64,000 bases of DNA from Muribaculaceae bacterium (lineage in GTDB: Bacteria; Bacteroidota; Bacteroidia; Bacteroidales; Muribaculaceae): NCBI GenBank assembly GCA_017547845.1, contig JAFYNZ010000053.1, positions 1-64,000 of the forward strand. Direction: 5' to 3'. The translations under genes were made by a program, and so were the position numbers. Numbering within the stretch: position 1 is the first letter of the stretch; each line of letters starts with the position of its first letter. The notes below the pieces were generated by a model that was not told the origin of the DNA, ran no database searches, and saw only the letters and a program-made list of their open reading frames with translations. Shown here piece after piece: positions 27,670 to 36,668 of this stretch.

Positions 27670-28180
27670 AGTCAAGATACTGCTTGATGTTTGCTTTTAT
27701 ATTGTTTTCAAATGGTGACTTTGTATTTAGATTGATTTTATCCAATATGACATCACGACCATAGAAACGAATGATTTCCTTTATCTCCTCCTCATTTCCT
27801 CGCTCAAACACACGATTGATTACATATCGGCTATGTGTTGTAAAGTCGATGTTTTCAATCATTGTGTCCCAAAATATTGTGCTACGGAATTTTGTGAGGT
27901 CAGGGCGATGGCTATGCGAGAGTTTGCGTTTCTCCTCTGCTATATCATAGTACACCTGCAGAGTCATTAAGAAACCCTCTTCTAAACCGAGCGCTTGCTC
28001 AATACGTAGAGAAAGAGGTGTATTCATTGACCTACGTCCACGAATAATGGCGCTCAGAGTCTGTGGATGTTCACCGATTGATTCGGCAAAATGACCACTC
28101 TTGAGCTTTCTATTACCCAATTCTCGCTGCAAGAAAAGACCGGGGTGTAATCCCTTAAGTATTTCGATCATTTTATTCAT
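27659..28180 (-). CDS. HigA-like HTH antitoxin with C-terminal DUF6922-like extension
   Basis: 173 residues from ATG 28180; this start is chosen because a perfect promoter ends four bases upstream, and the longer in-frame start at 28399 lies upstream of it. Residues 5-75 match the HigA/VapI antitoxin helix-turn-helix: LKGLHPGLFLQRELGNRKLK, SGHFAESIGEHPQTLSAIIR, then LSLRIEQALGLEEGFLMTLQ. Residues about 100-145 (LTKFRSTIFWDTMIENIDF, then HSRYVINRVFERGNEEEI and FYGRDVI) resemble the DUF6922-type small proteins that often neighbour AbiEii toxins. It therefore looks like a DNA-binding repressor fused to a toxin-associated module. It overlaps the toxin gene and probably represses its own promoter through the palindrome at 28191-28206. 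Confidence 0.75.
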   Translation of the reverse strand: MNKMIEILKGLHPGLFLQRELGNRKLKSGHFAESIGEHPQTLSAIIRGRRSMNTPLSLRIEQALGLEEGFLMTLQVYYDIAEEKRKLSHSHRPDLTKFRSTIFWDTMIENIDFTTHSRYVINRVFERGNEEEIKEIIRFYGRDVILDKINLNTKSPFENNIKANIKQYLDYET

Positions 28181-28184
28181 GGTG

Positions 28185-28215
28185 CAAAGATAAACAAATT
28201 TGTTTAGAAAACCAA
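28185..28215 (-). promoter_or_regulatory. Promoter of the toxin-antitoxin operon, near-leaderless
   Basis: On the minus strand TTG (complement of 28213-28215), 20 bases, TATCTTTG (complement of 28185-28192). Only four bases (CACC) separate the -7 box from the ATG at 28180, so the transcript should start at or within a few bases of the start codon. Confidence 0.7.
28191..28206. promoter_or_regulatory. Perfect 16-bp palindrome, likely autoregulatory operator
   Basis: TAAACAAATTTGTTTA is identical on both strands and lies between and partly over the -33 and -7 boxes of the toxin-antitoxin promoter. A repressor bound here would block RNA polymerase. The HTH antitoxin encoded downstream is the natural candidate. 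Confidence 0.6.
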
Positions 28216-28303
28216 GTGGCATTATCAAAATTATTGATGCTCTGAGTAGCAATCCGGATTTGGCTAAACTCGTTAATTGCTTTGGAGATTGGCGTGAGGA
28301 AAG

Positions 28304-28319
28304 TGTGACATAGGTCACA
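28304..28319. promoter_or_regulatory. Crp/Fnr-like palindrome upstream of the 1305-residue protein gene
   Basis: TGTGACATAGGTCACA fits TGTGA-N6-TCACA exactly. Its centre lies about 92 bases upstream of the predicted transcription start. A near copy lies at the same distance before the paralogous gene (32572-32587). Confidence 0.6.
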
Positions 28320-28365
28320 TAAACGATATTTTTCTTGAAAAACACGAAAAAAGTTGGCGAAAAAT

Positions 28366-28396
28366 TTGGAAATATCGAATATCTCACATAGATTTG
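28366..28396 (+). promoter_or_regulatory. Promoter of the 1305-residue protein gene
   Basis: TTG (28366-28368), 20 bases, TAGATTTG (28389-28396). Leader about 110 bases, ending in a 45-base segment almost identical to the leader of the paralogue at 32794. Confidence 0.65.
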
Positions 28397-28512
28397 CAAG
28401 TGTCAATTATTCTGCGATATATTGTGGCAAATTGCAATCATACAATATCGTATATTAACCAATAGCAACAAATATAAAATCTTAATATTAACCCTTTTAA
28501 AATCTTTACAAC

Positions 28513-31500
28513 ATGAAAAAGCTATTAACTTTCAGTCTTGCATTCATGTTAGCAGTGCTTTTTAACACGAATGCCATTGCACAAACACTTTCTCACACGG
28601 TATATCCAGCAGAAGGCTGTGTTACAGAAATCAGCGAGATTATAGTCACTTTTGACCAATCGGCTCCTTCAAATCAGTTTCAAGGTGCTACAACTGGTAT
28701 TTTTGATAGTGATGGAAATAATTTGATTAATTATGTATCCACTGAAGTTACAAAAAGTGATAATAGTACAAAATATCATTTTAAACCTTCAGGAGGAACT
28801 ATAACTACTCCGGGAACTTATATTTTCAAAATGGCTGCCAATTCAGTATCTACAGGATTTGCGGTAACTCAAGGAACTAAAAATGCAGAAATCACTATAT
28901 ATTATAGAATTCCTATGTCTCACACGATTGAACCTGCCGGGGGTAAGGTAAGTGAAATCAGCGAGATTAGTGTTGTTTTTGATGCTGAAACAAATTGGAC
29001 CGGTTTTGACAAAGCAACCACCGGTATTTTTAAGGATGGAGTAAACTATATCAATGAACCAAAGAAGGAATTTCATAGAGATTATTCTCAAAGAAACCGA
29101 ATAACATTCAGCCCGACGAATGGCCCTATAACAGAACCGGGAGTATATACATTTAGAATCCCAGCCGGTGCAATCTCTACAGGACAGAATGCATCATCCG
29201 GTTTGATAAATGGTAATATTGAAGTAGATTACATTATTGAAGCTGAACCATTAGAAATGGGTGCAGTTGAGAATGTGACTCCTGCAGTCGGCTCAACAGT
29301 GATGGATCTCAGTACAATTACTATTCCGTTTGCTGAGCCAGCAGAGGTGGTAGGCGACATAGCTAATGTTACTCTTGGTGAACAAGCTGTCGATGCAGTG
29401 ACAATGAGTGCAGATGGTCTAACAGCGACTATTACAAGCTCTGCAACTTTCAATGCAGGCACTGTAAGCCTTTCTATTCCTAAAGGATTCTTTAAAGCAC
29501 AAAATTCACCAAGCGTGAATGATCCTCTCTCATACTCTTGGAACGTGGTTAAAGCTTCTTTGGGCATCACAGTACCGGAATATATTTTCAAGGGTGATGT
29601 GGCGAATGTCACATTAGAATTGACAAACGGCATCTTATTTGCGGGATTCCAACTTGATATGGTATTGCCTGATGGTTTGACAGTAGAACCAATCGTAGGC
29701 TCTGATTGTAATTTTGTATTAAGCAGAGGCAATGGTCATACTATAATGAACGGCACAGTAAGAAACACTCCTGGAGCAATCCGTTTGTTGAGCTATGCTG
29801 ATAATGGTGAAGTTTATACCGGAAATGAAGGTACTTTGGTGACTTTCGCTGTAAGAGCGAATGATAACTTCAATGGCGACAATATCGCAATCAGCAATAT
29901 CAAATTTGCTGACCGTGAAGGCGTGAAATATTTATTGGCCGACGTTACTTCTCGAAAAATCGACTCTCGCACATACGTCGCTTCTATCACAATCGCTCCT
30001 GAAGCATTGAATCTCGAAACGAATCAAGAAGGAGTAACAGTTACAGCAACAGTGCTTCCTGAAGTAGCATACGATAAGACTTTCGTATGGAGCTCATCTA
30101 ACCCTGAATATGTGACAGTTGATGAATATGGTGTTGTGACAGCTGTTAAACCAACAGACGCAGAAAATCCTGTTTATATCATCGCAACAGCTCAAGACGG
30201 CTCAAACGTTACAGCTCAAATCCCTGTAACAGTGGTCTTCACTCATGCACAAAAACTTGCAATCAATCCTGTAGCGTTTAATATCGAAGCTACACAGACA
30301 AGACAATTGGAAGCTGTCATTACAAATCTTAATGATGAAGAAGTGGAAACCAATAAGCCTATCGTATGGAGTTCATCAGACATTACAAAGGTGACAGTTG
30401 ATGAAAACGGTTTGGTTGAAGCTATCGCAGTGACAGAAGAAAATAATCCTGTCATCATTACAGCTCGCATCATGGATGGCGAAAACGTAGTGCTTGAAGC
30501 AACATCAGAAGTGACTGTCAGAGCTACACTTGCTGAATCAGTGACAGTCAGCCCTAAGAATGTGAAGCTTGAAATTGGCGGTACATGTACTCTTACAGCG
30601 ACAGTAAATGAACTTGCAACAAATAAGAGAGTCGTTTGGTCAGTAGAGAGTGGTACAGAATATGTTTCTATTGATCCAGATACAGGTGTAGTGACAGCTC
30701 TCGCGGTAACTCCGGCAGAAGCTCCTGCAGTAGTGAAAGCTACTACAGTCGATGGTTCTAACAAGTCAGATACAGCAGAAGTAATCGTTCTTGCAACTCT
30801 TGCAACAAACGTGGAAGTGGCATTGGTAGAAGGCTATGATACAACAGAACTTAAGCACACTGAATTTGTAGAATTGAAAGCTACATTGACACCTGAAACT
30901 TCTAAACCTATCGTATGGACTGCAGACCCTGCAGAAAATGTAATTATAGAAGTTGATGCTGAAACAGGCTTTGCAAAGGTTACAGCAAATGAAACAGTGG
31001 GCGCAGTGACAGTATATGCAACAGTAGAAAACACAAACGTTCAAGGCTCTATCGAGTTGAATATCGTTAAGACTCCTGTTGAAACAATCGCAATCAATTA
31101 TGAAGGTGTGACAACATTTGAAACAGATGCCGAATCATTTGAATTGACAGCAACAGTAGGTCCTGAATTGGCAACAGACAAGACTTACGCATGGTCAACA
31201 ACAGACGCTGACATCGCTTATGTAGATGAAAACAACCAAGTGGTGTTTGGTCAGAAGAAAGGCGAAGTGACATTGACGGCGACAGCTAATGATGACGCAG
31301 AAGTTTATGATTCATTGACATTCAACGTGGTTTATACTCTCGCAACAGAAATCACAATCACAAGTGATTCAGATGATAATATACTCAAGGCAGGCGAAAG
31401 CTTGACATTGACAGCGACAGCTGACACCAACAAGGAAATCCGTTGGAGCGCAGACCCTGAAGACTGTGTAGAAATCACAGTAGATCCGGAGACAGGTGTC

Positions 31501-32430
31501 GCAACAGTGAAAGCTCTTAAGTATGTAGAAGATGGCGTGACCATCAAGGCTCAAATCTTCGAAGGCGAAACTGCAGTGGTGACAGCTGAACAAGCGATTA
31601 CTCTCGAGATTACTCGTGGTGATGTCAACAACGACGCAATCGTCAACATCGTCGACGTGACTGCGACAGCAGCTTATATCCTCGGTCAAGAAGTGAATAC
31701 ATTCATCTTCGCGGCAGCTGATTTGGATAACGACCAAGTAATCGACATCGCCGACATCGTAAGATTGGTAAGATTGATTTTGGATCAGCCTGCAGCAACA
31801 CCTGAACAACAAGCCATCATCAACCGTGCTCGTCGATTTGCAGATAGCAGCAACAGCCTCTCAATCGAAGACTTCGAAATCAATGAAGGCGAAACTAAGC
31901 AAATCGCTATTAAGCTCGTCAATAGCAAGGCGTTCTCAGCATTCCAAGCAGATATCTACTTGCCTGAAGGTCTTGAATTCGTAGACGGTGCATTGTCAGC
32001 AAGACAGAGCGCAGACCACGTAATGGCATCAACAGTGAGAGAAGACGGCTCAGTGCGTATGTTGAGCTACTCAATGGATCTTGACACTTACTCAGGCTCA
32101 GAAGGTGACTTCATCTACTTGACAGTGAAGGCAGAAGAAGGCTTCGTAGGTGACTTCCAAATCGAAATCGACAATATCGTATTCGTACAAGCTGATCAGT
32201 CAGCAAGCTACTTCCAGCCGGTAGTCGCTAACGTCAATGGCGTTGAAACAACAGGCATCGAAGATGTAGAAGGTGACGAATTTGAAGTGAAGGTTGTAGG
32301 CAACTCAATCGTAGCTCCTGAAGGTGCTGAAGTTTATGACCTCAATGGTCTCCGCGTAAACGCAGAAAACCTTGCTAAGGGTATCTACATCGTGAAGGTT
32401 GGCAACCAAATCGTGAAGGTTATCATCTAA
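28513..32430 (+). CDS. Giant T9SS-secreted protein with Ig-like, cohesin-like and dockerin modules (copy A)
   Basis: 1305 residues. Signal peptide 1-23 (ends AIAQ). Three SbsA-type Ig-like domains to about 350; the first two form a tandem pair with VTEISEIIVTF / VSEISEISVVF. Cohesin-like domain at about 352-480 (FAGFQLDMVLPDGLTVEP, then IRLLSY). Six BIG2-type domains at about 490-1030 (FVWSSSNPEYVTVDEYGVVT is typical). Dockerin type I pair at about 1036-1093 with two calcium loops, DVNNDAIVNIVD and DLDNDQVIDIAD. A second cohesin-like domain at about 1113-1240 (FSAFQADIYLPEGLEF, VRMLSY). T9SS type A sorting domain to the end (EVYDLNGLRVNAENLAKGIY). The product should sit on the cell surface. 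The first 700 bases are more A+T-rich than the rest. Function unknown; a calcium-dependent scaffold or adhesin is plausible. Confidence 0.85.
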   Translation: MKKLLTFSLAFMLAVLFNTNAIAQTLSHTVYPAEGCVTEISEIIVTFDQSAPSNQFQGATTGIFDSDGNNLINYVSTEVTKSDNSTKYHFKPSGGTITTPGTYIFKMAANSVSTGFAVTQGTKNAEITIYYRIPMSHTIEPAGGKVSEISEISVVFDAETNWTGFDKATTGIFKDGVNYINEPKKEFHRDYSQRNRITFSPTNGPITEPGVYTFRIPAGAISTGQNASSGLINGNIEVDYIIEAEPLEMGAVENVTPAVGSTVMDLSTITIPFAEPAEVVGDIANVTLGEQAVDAVTMSADGLTATITSSATFNAGTVSLSIPKGFFKAQNSPSVNDPLSYSWNVVKASLGITVPEYIFKGDVANVTLELTNGILFAGFQLDMVLPDGLTVEPIVGSDCNFVLSRGNGHTIMNGTVRNTPGAIRLLSYADNGEVYTGNEGTLVTFAVRANDNFNGDNIAISNIKFADREGVKYLLADVTSRKIDSRTYVASITIAPEALNLETNQEGVTVTATVLPEVAYDKTFVWSSSNPEYVTVDEYGVVTAVKPTDAENPVYIIATAQDGSNVTAQIPVTVVFTHAQKLAINPVAFNIEATQTRQLEAVITNLNDEEVETNKPIVWSSSDITKVTVDENGLVEAIAVTEENNPVIITARIMDGENVVLEATSEVTVRATLAESVTVSPKNVKLEIGGTCTLTATVNELATNKRVVWSVESGTEYVSIDPDTGVVTALAVTPAEAPAVVKATTVDGSNKSDTAEVIVLATLATNVEVALVEGYDTTELKHTEFVELKATLTPETSKPIVWTADPAENVIIEVDAETGFAKVTANETVGAVTVYATVENTNVQGSIELNIVKTPVETIAINYEGVTTFETDAESFELTATVGPELATDKTYAWSTTDADIAYVDENNQVVFGQKKGEVTLTATANDDAEVYDSLTFNVVYTLATEITITSDSDDNILKAGESLTLTATADTNKEIRWSADPEDCVEITVDPETGVATVKALKYVEDGVTIKAQIFEGETAVVTAEQAITLEITRGDVNNDAIVNIVDVTATAAYILGQEVNTFIFAAADLDNDQVIDIADIVRLVRLILDQPAATPEQQAIINRARRFADSSNSLSIEDFEINEGETKQIAIKLVNSKAFSAFQADIYLPEGLEFVDGALSARQSADHVMASTVREDGSVRMLSYSMDLDTYSGSEGDFIYLTVKAEEGFVGDFQIEIDNIVFVQADQSASYFQPVVANVNGVETTGIEDVEGDEFEVKVVGNSIVAPEGAEVYDLNGLRVNAENLAKGIYIVKVGNQIVKVII

Positions 32431-32467
32431 TCCGAGCAATCAGAATAAAATCATAAAACACTCTTTG

Positions 32468-32500
32468 AGGTCATCGGGTTTAGTCCCGGTGACCTTTTTT
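32468..32500 (+). terminator. Terminator of copy A
   Basis: AGGTCATCGGG (32468-32478) pairs with CCCGGTGACCT (32485-32495), T tract to 32500. Confidence 0.85.
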
Positions 32501-32571
32501 ATGCATAAATTTGGTCGCGATGCATTTTAGCAAAATGCTATTGCTCATATCGAGGACGAAAGCAGGAGTTG
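32501..32571. other. Spacer upstream of copy B; nothing recognised
   Basis: The whole gap between copy A and copy B is 363 bases. Apart from the terminator, the Crp/Fnr-like site, the promoter and the conserved leader, this part shows no feature other than a short TTTTAGC...GCTA imperfect repeat. Confidence 0.4.
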
Positions 32572-32587
32572 CGTGATATAGGTCACA
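32572..32587. promoter_or_regulatory. Crp/Fnr-like palindrome upstream of copy B
   Basis: CGTGATATAGGTCACA differs from TGTGA-N6-TCACA at one position. It sits at the same distance from the -7 box as the site before copy A (85 bases from palindrome start to -7 start in both), so position as well as sequence is kept. Confidence 0.55.
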
Positions 32588-32633
32588 TAAGCAATATTTT
32601 TCGTAAAAAGCACAAAAATAGTTGTCGGAATAT

Positions 32634-32664
32634 TTGGAAATGTCAAATGTTTAGCACATATTTG
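32634..32664 (+). promoter_or_regulatory. Promoter of copy B
   Basis: TTG (32634-32636), 20 bases, CATATTTG (32657-32664), a one-base variant of TAnnTTTG. The surrounding sequence aligns with the copy A promoter. Confidence 0.55.
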
Positions 32665-32793
32665 CACGTACCAAACATTTTGCGTTGCATTTTGGCAAAG
32701 TGCAACCGAGATGACTCAAAATGGCATCTAATCGCAATATAAAATATACTAAATATATAATCTTAATATTAACCCTTTTAAAATCTTTACAAC

Positions 32794-35700
32794 ATGAAAA
32801 AGCTATTAAATTTCAGTCTTGTATTCATGTTAGCAGTGTTGTTTAACACGAATGCATTCGCATGGATTGAATGTGACATTACTCCTACTGCTGGTGATGT
32901 AAAGTTAGATGAATTTTCAGAAATTCGAGTAACTTTCAAAGGTATCTCTACTCTCGTTCTTAATGAAGGAAAAAAGCTTAAAGTCAGCACAAGAGACGCT
33001 AACGGAAAGTGGACCGATTACTATGCGCCTAATGTTAAAATTGAAGGAACATCTCTTGTGATAACGGACATGACAGATGTAAAAGTAGGTACTTATGGCA
33101 TTAGTATAGATAAAAACATGCTGCGTTGTGAGTACGAAGATTATAATAATGATATTTACAACACAAAAATGTGGAATGTCGTAGCCGGTGTAGAGCCATT
33201 CGCATTTGAATCGGCTGTGCCTGCTAATAATGCGACTGTCAATAAGCTCGAAGAAATTGTTTTGAACTTTGGCTCAGAAAGCGTGCTTACAGGTAGCGCA
33301 ACAGTCAATGTTGCCGGCGTGCAGGCTACATTCGCTCCAACAGCGACTCCGGGTCAAGTGAAAGCAACGCTTCCTCAACCTATTAAGGCAGAAGGCGCTT
33401 ACTCGTTCACTATCCCTGAAAAATCATTTACAGCAGCCGACGGTTCATACAATGAGGCTGTGACTGTGAACTATACTGTGGCTATCCCTGAGATGGATGC
33501 TAACTCTATCGTAGTTTCTCCTGCTGCGGGCGCAAACGTGATGGATCTTAGTACTATCACTATCGATTTCCCAGAACAAATCAGCGTAAATGAAGCTGCC
33601 GGCGCGATTACATTCAGCAACGGTGCTACTATCGAAAACATTGAAATTCAAAAATATACAGCTGTTATCACAGCAAATGCTCCTGCAGGATGGCAAGCAG
33701 GTCAATGCTCACTCAATATCCCTAAGGGTTACTTCGTATCAGAAAACAGCAAGAGCCCTGCTCTCGCTTACTCATGGAATATCATCGCGGCTACATTGTC
33801 GATCGACGACTTCGTAATCTACAGCGGTGAAACTAAGGAAGTGGCTATCAAGCTCAATAGCGAAGTAGCTTTCGCAGCATTCCAAGCAGACGTCAGATTG
33901 CCTGAAGGTCTTGAATTGGTGGGCGACTTCCAATTGCTTCGTGGCACTGACCACACATTCTCTACTCGCGTACAAAAAGATGGCTCAATCCGCTTGTTGA
34001 GCTACTCATTGACAAATGCCAACTATGCAGGCAACAGCGGCGATGCATTGGTGAAATTCCAAGTAAAGGCTGCTGCCGACTACAATCAGACTCGTCAAAT
34101 CACCATCAACAACATCGCATTCACAACCAAAGAAGGTAACGAATATGAATTAGACGCAGCGGCAGCTAACGCAGAGGGTCGCTTGTTCGTCTCTTCTATC
34201 ACTATCGCTCCTGAAGCATTGAATCTCGAAACAAATGAAACTGCGAAGGTCACAGCGACTGTGCTTCCTGAAAATGCATACTCAGCAAAATTTGAATGGA
34301 GCTCTTCCAACCCTGACATCGTCGCAATCGATGAAGAAGGTAATGTGGTGGCTAAGGCTGCAGGCAATGCGAATATCATCGCAACTGCTACCGACGGCTC
34401 AGGCGTGACAGCTCAAATCCCTGTGACAGTGGTCTACACTCACGCGACAGCTCTCACTATCACTCCTGCGACTGTGCTCTTCGAAGTCGGCAGTCGTCAG
34501 ACATTGACAGCTACTCTCGATAAGGAAACTAATAAGGCAGCCGACATTGTCTGGACATCAAACAAACCTGAAGTGGCAGAAATCGTTATCACTGAAGGCG
34601 TGGTGGAAGTAGTCGGTAAGACTATCGGCCAAACAAACGTTATCGCACGACTCATGAACGGCAACGAAGTGGTGTTGGAAAATATTATCCCTGTAGTAGT
34701 CGATGCAACAATGGCAACTACTTTGGAAGTCAGCCCAGCAGAAGTGTTGCTCGAAACAGGCGGACAGACCACACTCGTGGCAACAGTCGACGATAAGGCT
34801 ACAAATCCTAAGATTTCTTGGTATGTAGAAGAAGGCGGCGAGCAATATGTATCAGTTAACGAAAATGGTGTCGTTACAGCGCTTGCAGTCACTCCGGCAG
34901 CAGTGAAGGTCTATGCTAAGACAGGCGACGGCTCTAACTTGACAGCTTATTCAGAAGTGACAGTAGTCGCAACTCTCGTGGAAAATGTGACTATCTCATT
35001 GGCAGATCCTAACGACGACAACCAACTCATGAATACAGAGACTGTACGCTTGGTAGCTAATATGACAGGTACAACCAATAAGAATGTGCTCTGGACATCA
35101 TCAGACGAAGCTATGGCAACTGTAGCAGTTGTGGAAGGCGTGGCAGTAGTGACAGCCGGAAGCAAGACAGGTGAAGTGACTATCTTCGCAACAATCGAAG
35201 GCACTAACATTCGTGGTGAATATAAGTTGATTATCATTCCAACTCCTGCAACCAAAATCGCTATCAACTACGCAGGCGAAACTAAGTTTGAAACAGGTGC
35301 GGCTCAAGTGGCATTGACAGCAACAGTAGGTCCTGAATTGGCAACAGACAAGACTTACACTTGGACTTCTTCAGACGAAGAAATCGCAGCAGTAGACGCT
35401 AATGGCGTGGTGACATTCGGCGAAAAACCGGGCGTAGTGACTATCACAGCTAAGGCTAACGGCGCAGCAGAAGGTCAAGAAGTGAAAGCAACTATTGACT
35501 TTGAAGTTGTCTACACATTTGCAACAGCAGTCAGCATCGACCAAGATCCATTCACATTCAAAGCTAACGATCGTCAACAGTTGACAGCTACAACAGACGC
35601 TGCAACCAATAAGGCTATCCTCTGGACTTCATCAGACGCTAAGGTGGCAACAGTTGATGCCAATGGTCTTGTGACAGCAGTAGGCGTAGGTCAAGCGACT

Positions 35701-36573
35701 ATCACAGCGACTATCGAAGGCACAGAAATCGCCGATACATTGGTGGTGACTGTAGAAGCAACTGATGGTGATGTCAACAACGACGGCGAAGTCGACATCG
35801 TCGACGTGACTGCGACAGCAGCTTATATCCTCGGTGATGAAGTAGACCCATTTATCTTCGCAGCAGCCGACCTCAACCTTGACGGCAAGGTGAATGTGAC
35901 TGATATCGTGTACTTGGTGAACATTATCCTCACACAACAAGATGACGAAAATACTCCGGCAGCAGTAGCCGCTCGCATGATGGCCAACAGCGACAATAGT
36001 CTCTACATCGAAGACTTCGATATCAATGAAGGCGAAACCAAGCAAATCGCAGTGAAACTCAACAACAACATGGGCTTCATCGCATTCCAAGCAGATTTCT
36101 ACTTGCCTGAAGGTCTCCAACTCGTCGAAAGCTCATTGTCGGCAAGAAAGAGCGCTGACCACGTATTGGCATCAGCATTGAGAGACTCAGGCGCAGTGCG
36201 CATGTTGAGCTACTCACTCGGTCTTAACGAATTTGCTGAGTCAGAAGGCGACCTCATCTACTTGACAGTGAAGGCAGACAAGGACTTCATCGGCGACTTC
36301 CAAATCGAAATCGACAACATCAGATTCGTAGACGCAGATCAGAATAAGTATCATTTCGCATCAGCTGTTGCTAACGTGAAGGGTATCGAAACAACAGGTA
36401 TCGAAAACGTTGAAGGCGACGAACTTGAAGTGAAGGTTGTAGGCAACTCAATCGTAGCTCCTGAAGGTGCTGAAGTTTACGACCTCAATGGTCTCCGCGT
36501 AGACGCAGAAAACCTCGCGAAGGGTATCTACATCGTGAAGGTTGGTAACCAAATAGTGAAGGTGGTAATCTAA
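32794..36573 (+). CDS. Giant T9SS-secreted protein with Ig-like, cohesin-like and dockerin modules (copy B)
   Basis: 1259 residues and a paralogue of copy A. Signal peptide 1-23 (MKKLLNFSLVFMLAVLFNT then NAFA). Three Ig-like domains to about 330, the first unlike that of copy A. Cohesin-like domain about 334-465 (FAAFQADVRLPEGLELVG, IRLLSY). Six BIG2-type domains about 467-985. Dockerin pair about 991-1047 with DVNNDGEVDIVD and DLNLDGKVNVTD. Second cohesin-like domain about 1068-1190 (FIAFQADFYLPEGLQLVE, VRMLSY). T9SS type A sorting domain at the end, nearly identical in DNA to that of copy A. The gene has its own promoter, Crp/Fnr-like site and terminator. Role as for copy A: surface scaffold or adhesin by architecture only. 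Confidence 0.85.
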   Translation: MKKLLNFSLVFMLAVLFNTNAFAWIECDITPTAGDVKLDEFSEIRVTFKGISTLVLNEGKKLKVSTRDANGKWTDYYAPNVKIEGTSLVITDMTDVKVGTYGISIDKNMLRCEYEDYNNDIYNTKMWNVVAGVEPFAFESAVPANNATVNKLEEIVLNFGSESVLTGSATVNVAGVQATFAPTATPGQVKATLPQPIKAEGAYSFTIPEKSFTAADGSYNEAVTVNYTVAIPEMDANSIVVSPAAGANVMDLSTITIDFPEQISVNEAAGAITFSNGATIENIEIQKYTAVITANAPAGWQAGQCSLNIPKGYFVSENSKSPALAYSWNIIAATLSIDDFVIYSGETKEVAIKLNSEVAFAAFQADVRLPEGLELVGDFQLLRGTDHTFSTRVQKDGSIRLLSYSLTNANYAGNSGDALVKFQVKAAADYNQTRQITINNIAFTTKEGNEYELDAAAANAEGRLFVSSITIAPEALNLETNETAKVTATVLPENAYSAKFEWSSSNPDIVAIDEEGNVVAKAAGNANIIATATDGSGVTAQIPVTVVYTHATALTITPATVLFEVGSRQTLTATLDKETNKAADIVWTSNKPEVAEIVITEGVVEVVGKTIGQTNVIARLMNGNEVVLENIIPVVVDATMATTLEVSPAEVLLETGGQTTLVATVDDKATNPKISWYVEEGGEQYVSVNENGVVTALAVTPAAVKVYAKTGDGSNLTAYSEVTVVATLVENVTISLADPNDDNQLMNTETVRLVANMTGTTNKNVLWTSSDEAMATVAVVEGVAVVTAGSKTGEVTIFATIEGTNIRGEYKLIIIPTPATKIAINYAGETKFETGAAQVALTATVGPELATDKTYTWTSSDEEIAAVDANGVVTFGEKPGVVTITAKANGAAEGQEVKATIDFEVVYTFATAVSIDQDPFTFKANDRQQLTATTDAATNKAILWTSSDAKVATVDANGLVTAVGVGQATITATIEGTEIADTLVVTVEATDGDVNNDGEVDIVDVTATAAYILGDEVDPFIFAAADLNLDGKVNVTDIVYLVNIILTQQDDENTPAAVAARMMANSDNSLYIEDFDINEGETKQIAVKLNNNMGFIAFQADFYLPEGLQLVESSLSARKSADHVLASALRDSGAVRMLSYSLGLNEFAESEGDLIYLTVKADKDFIGDFQIEIDNIRFVDADQNKYHFASAVANVKGIETTGIENVEGDELEVKVVGNSIVAPEGAEVYDLNGLRVDAENLAKGIYIVKVGNQIVKVVI

Positions 36574-36595
36574 TCCTAATACTTTCTCATAATCC

Positions 36596-36624
36596 GGTCG
36601 TCGGACTTCGGTCCGATGACCTTT
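36596..36624 (+). terminator. Terminator of copy B
   Basis: GGTCGTCGGAC (36596-36606) pairs with GTCCGATGACC (36611-36621) around a TTCG tetraloop; only three T follow, so read-through into the protease gene is possible. Confidence 0.7.
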
Positions 36625-36642
36625 ACCACCAAAACACCTCGG

Positions 36643-36668
36643 TGTCTGTCGCTTGATTGCGGCAGACA
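36643..36668 (+). promoter_or_regulatory. Leader hairpin before the M6 protease gene
   Basis: TGTCTGTCGC (36643-36652) pairs with GCGGCAGACA (36659-36668) with one G-U, 35 bases before the ATG. No T tract follows and no TAnnTTTG box is seen in this 129-base gap, so the hairpin probably lies in a transcript arriving from copy B and may control or protect it. Confidence 0.4.

Noticed and set aside
28181..28399. Longer N-terminus for the HTH antitoxin
   Set aside because: The extra 73 codons cover the promoter, the palindrome and part of the divergent regulatory region, and read as non-coding.
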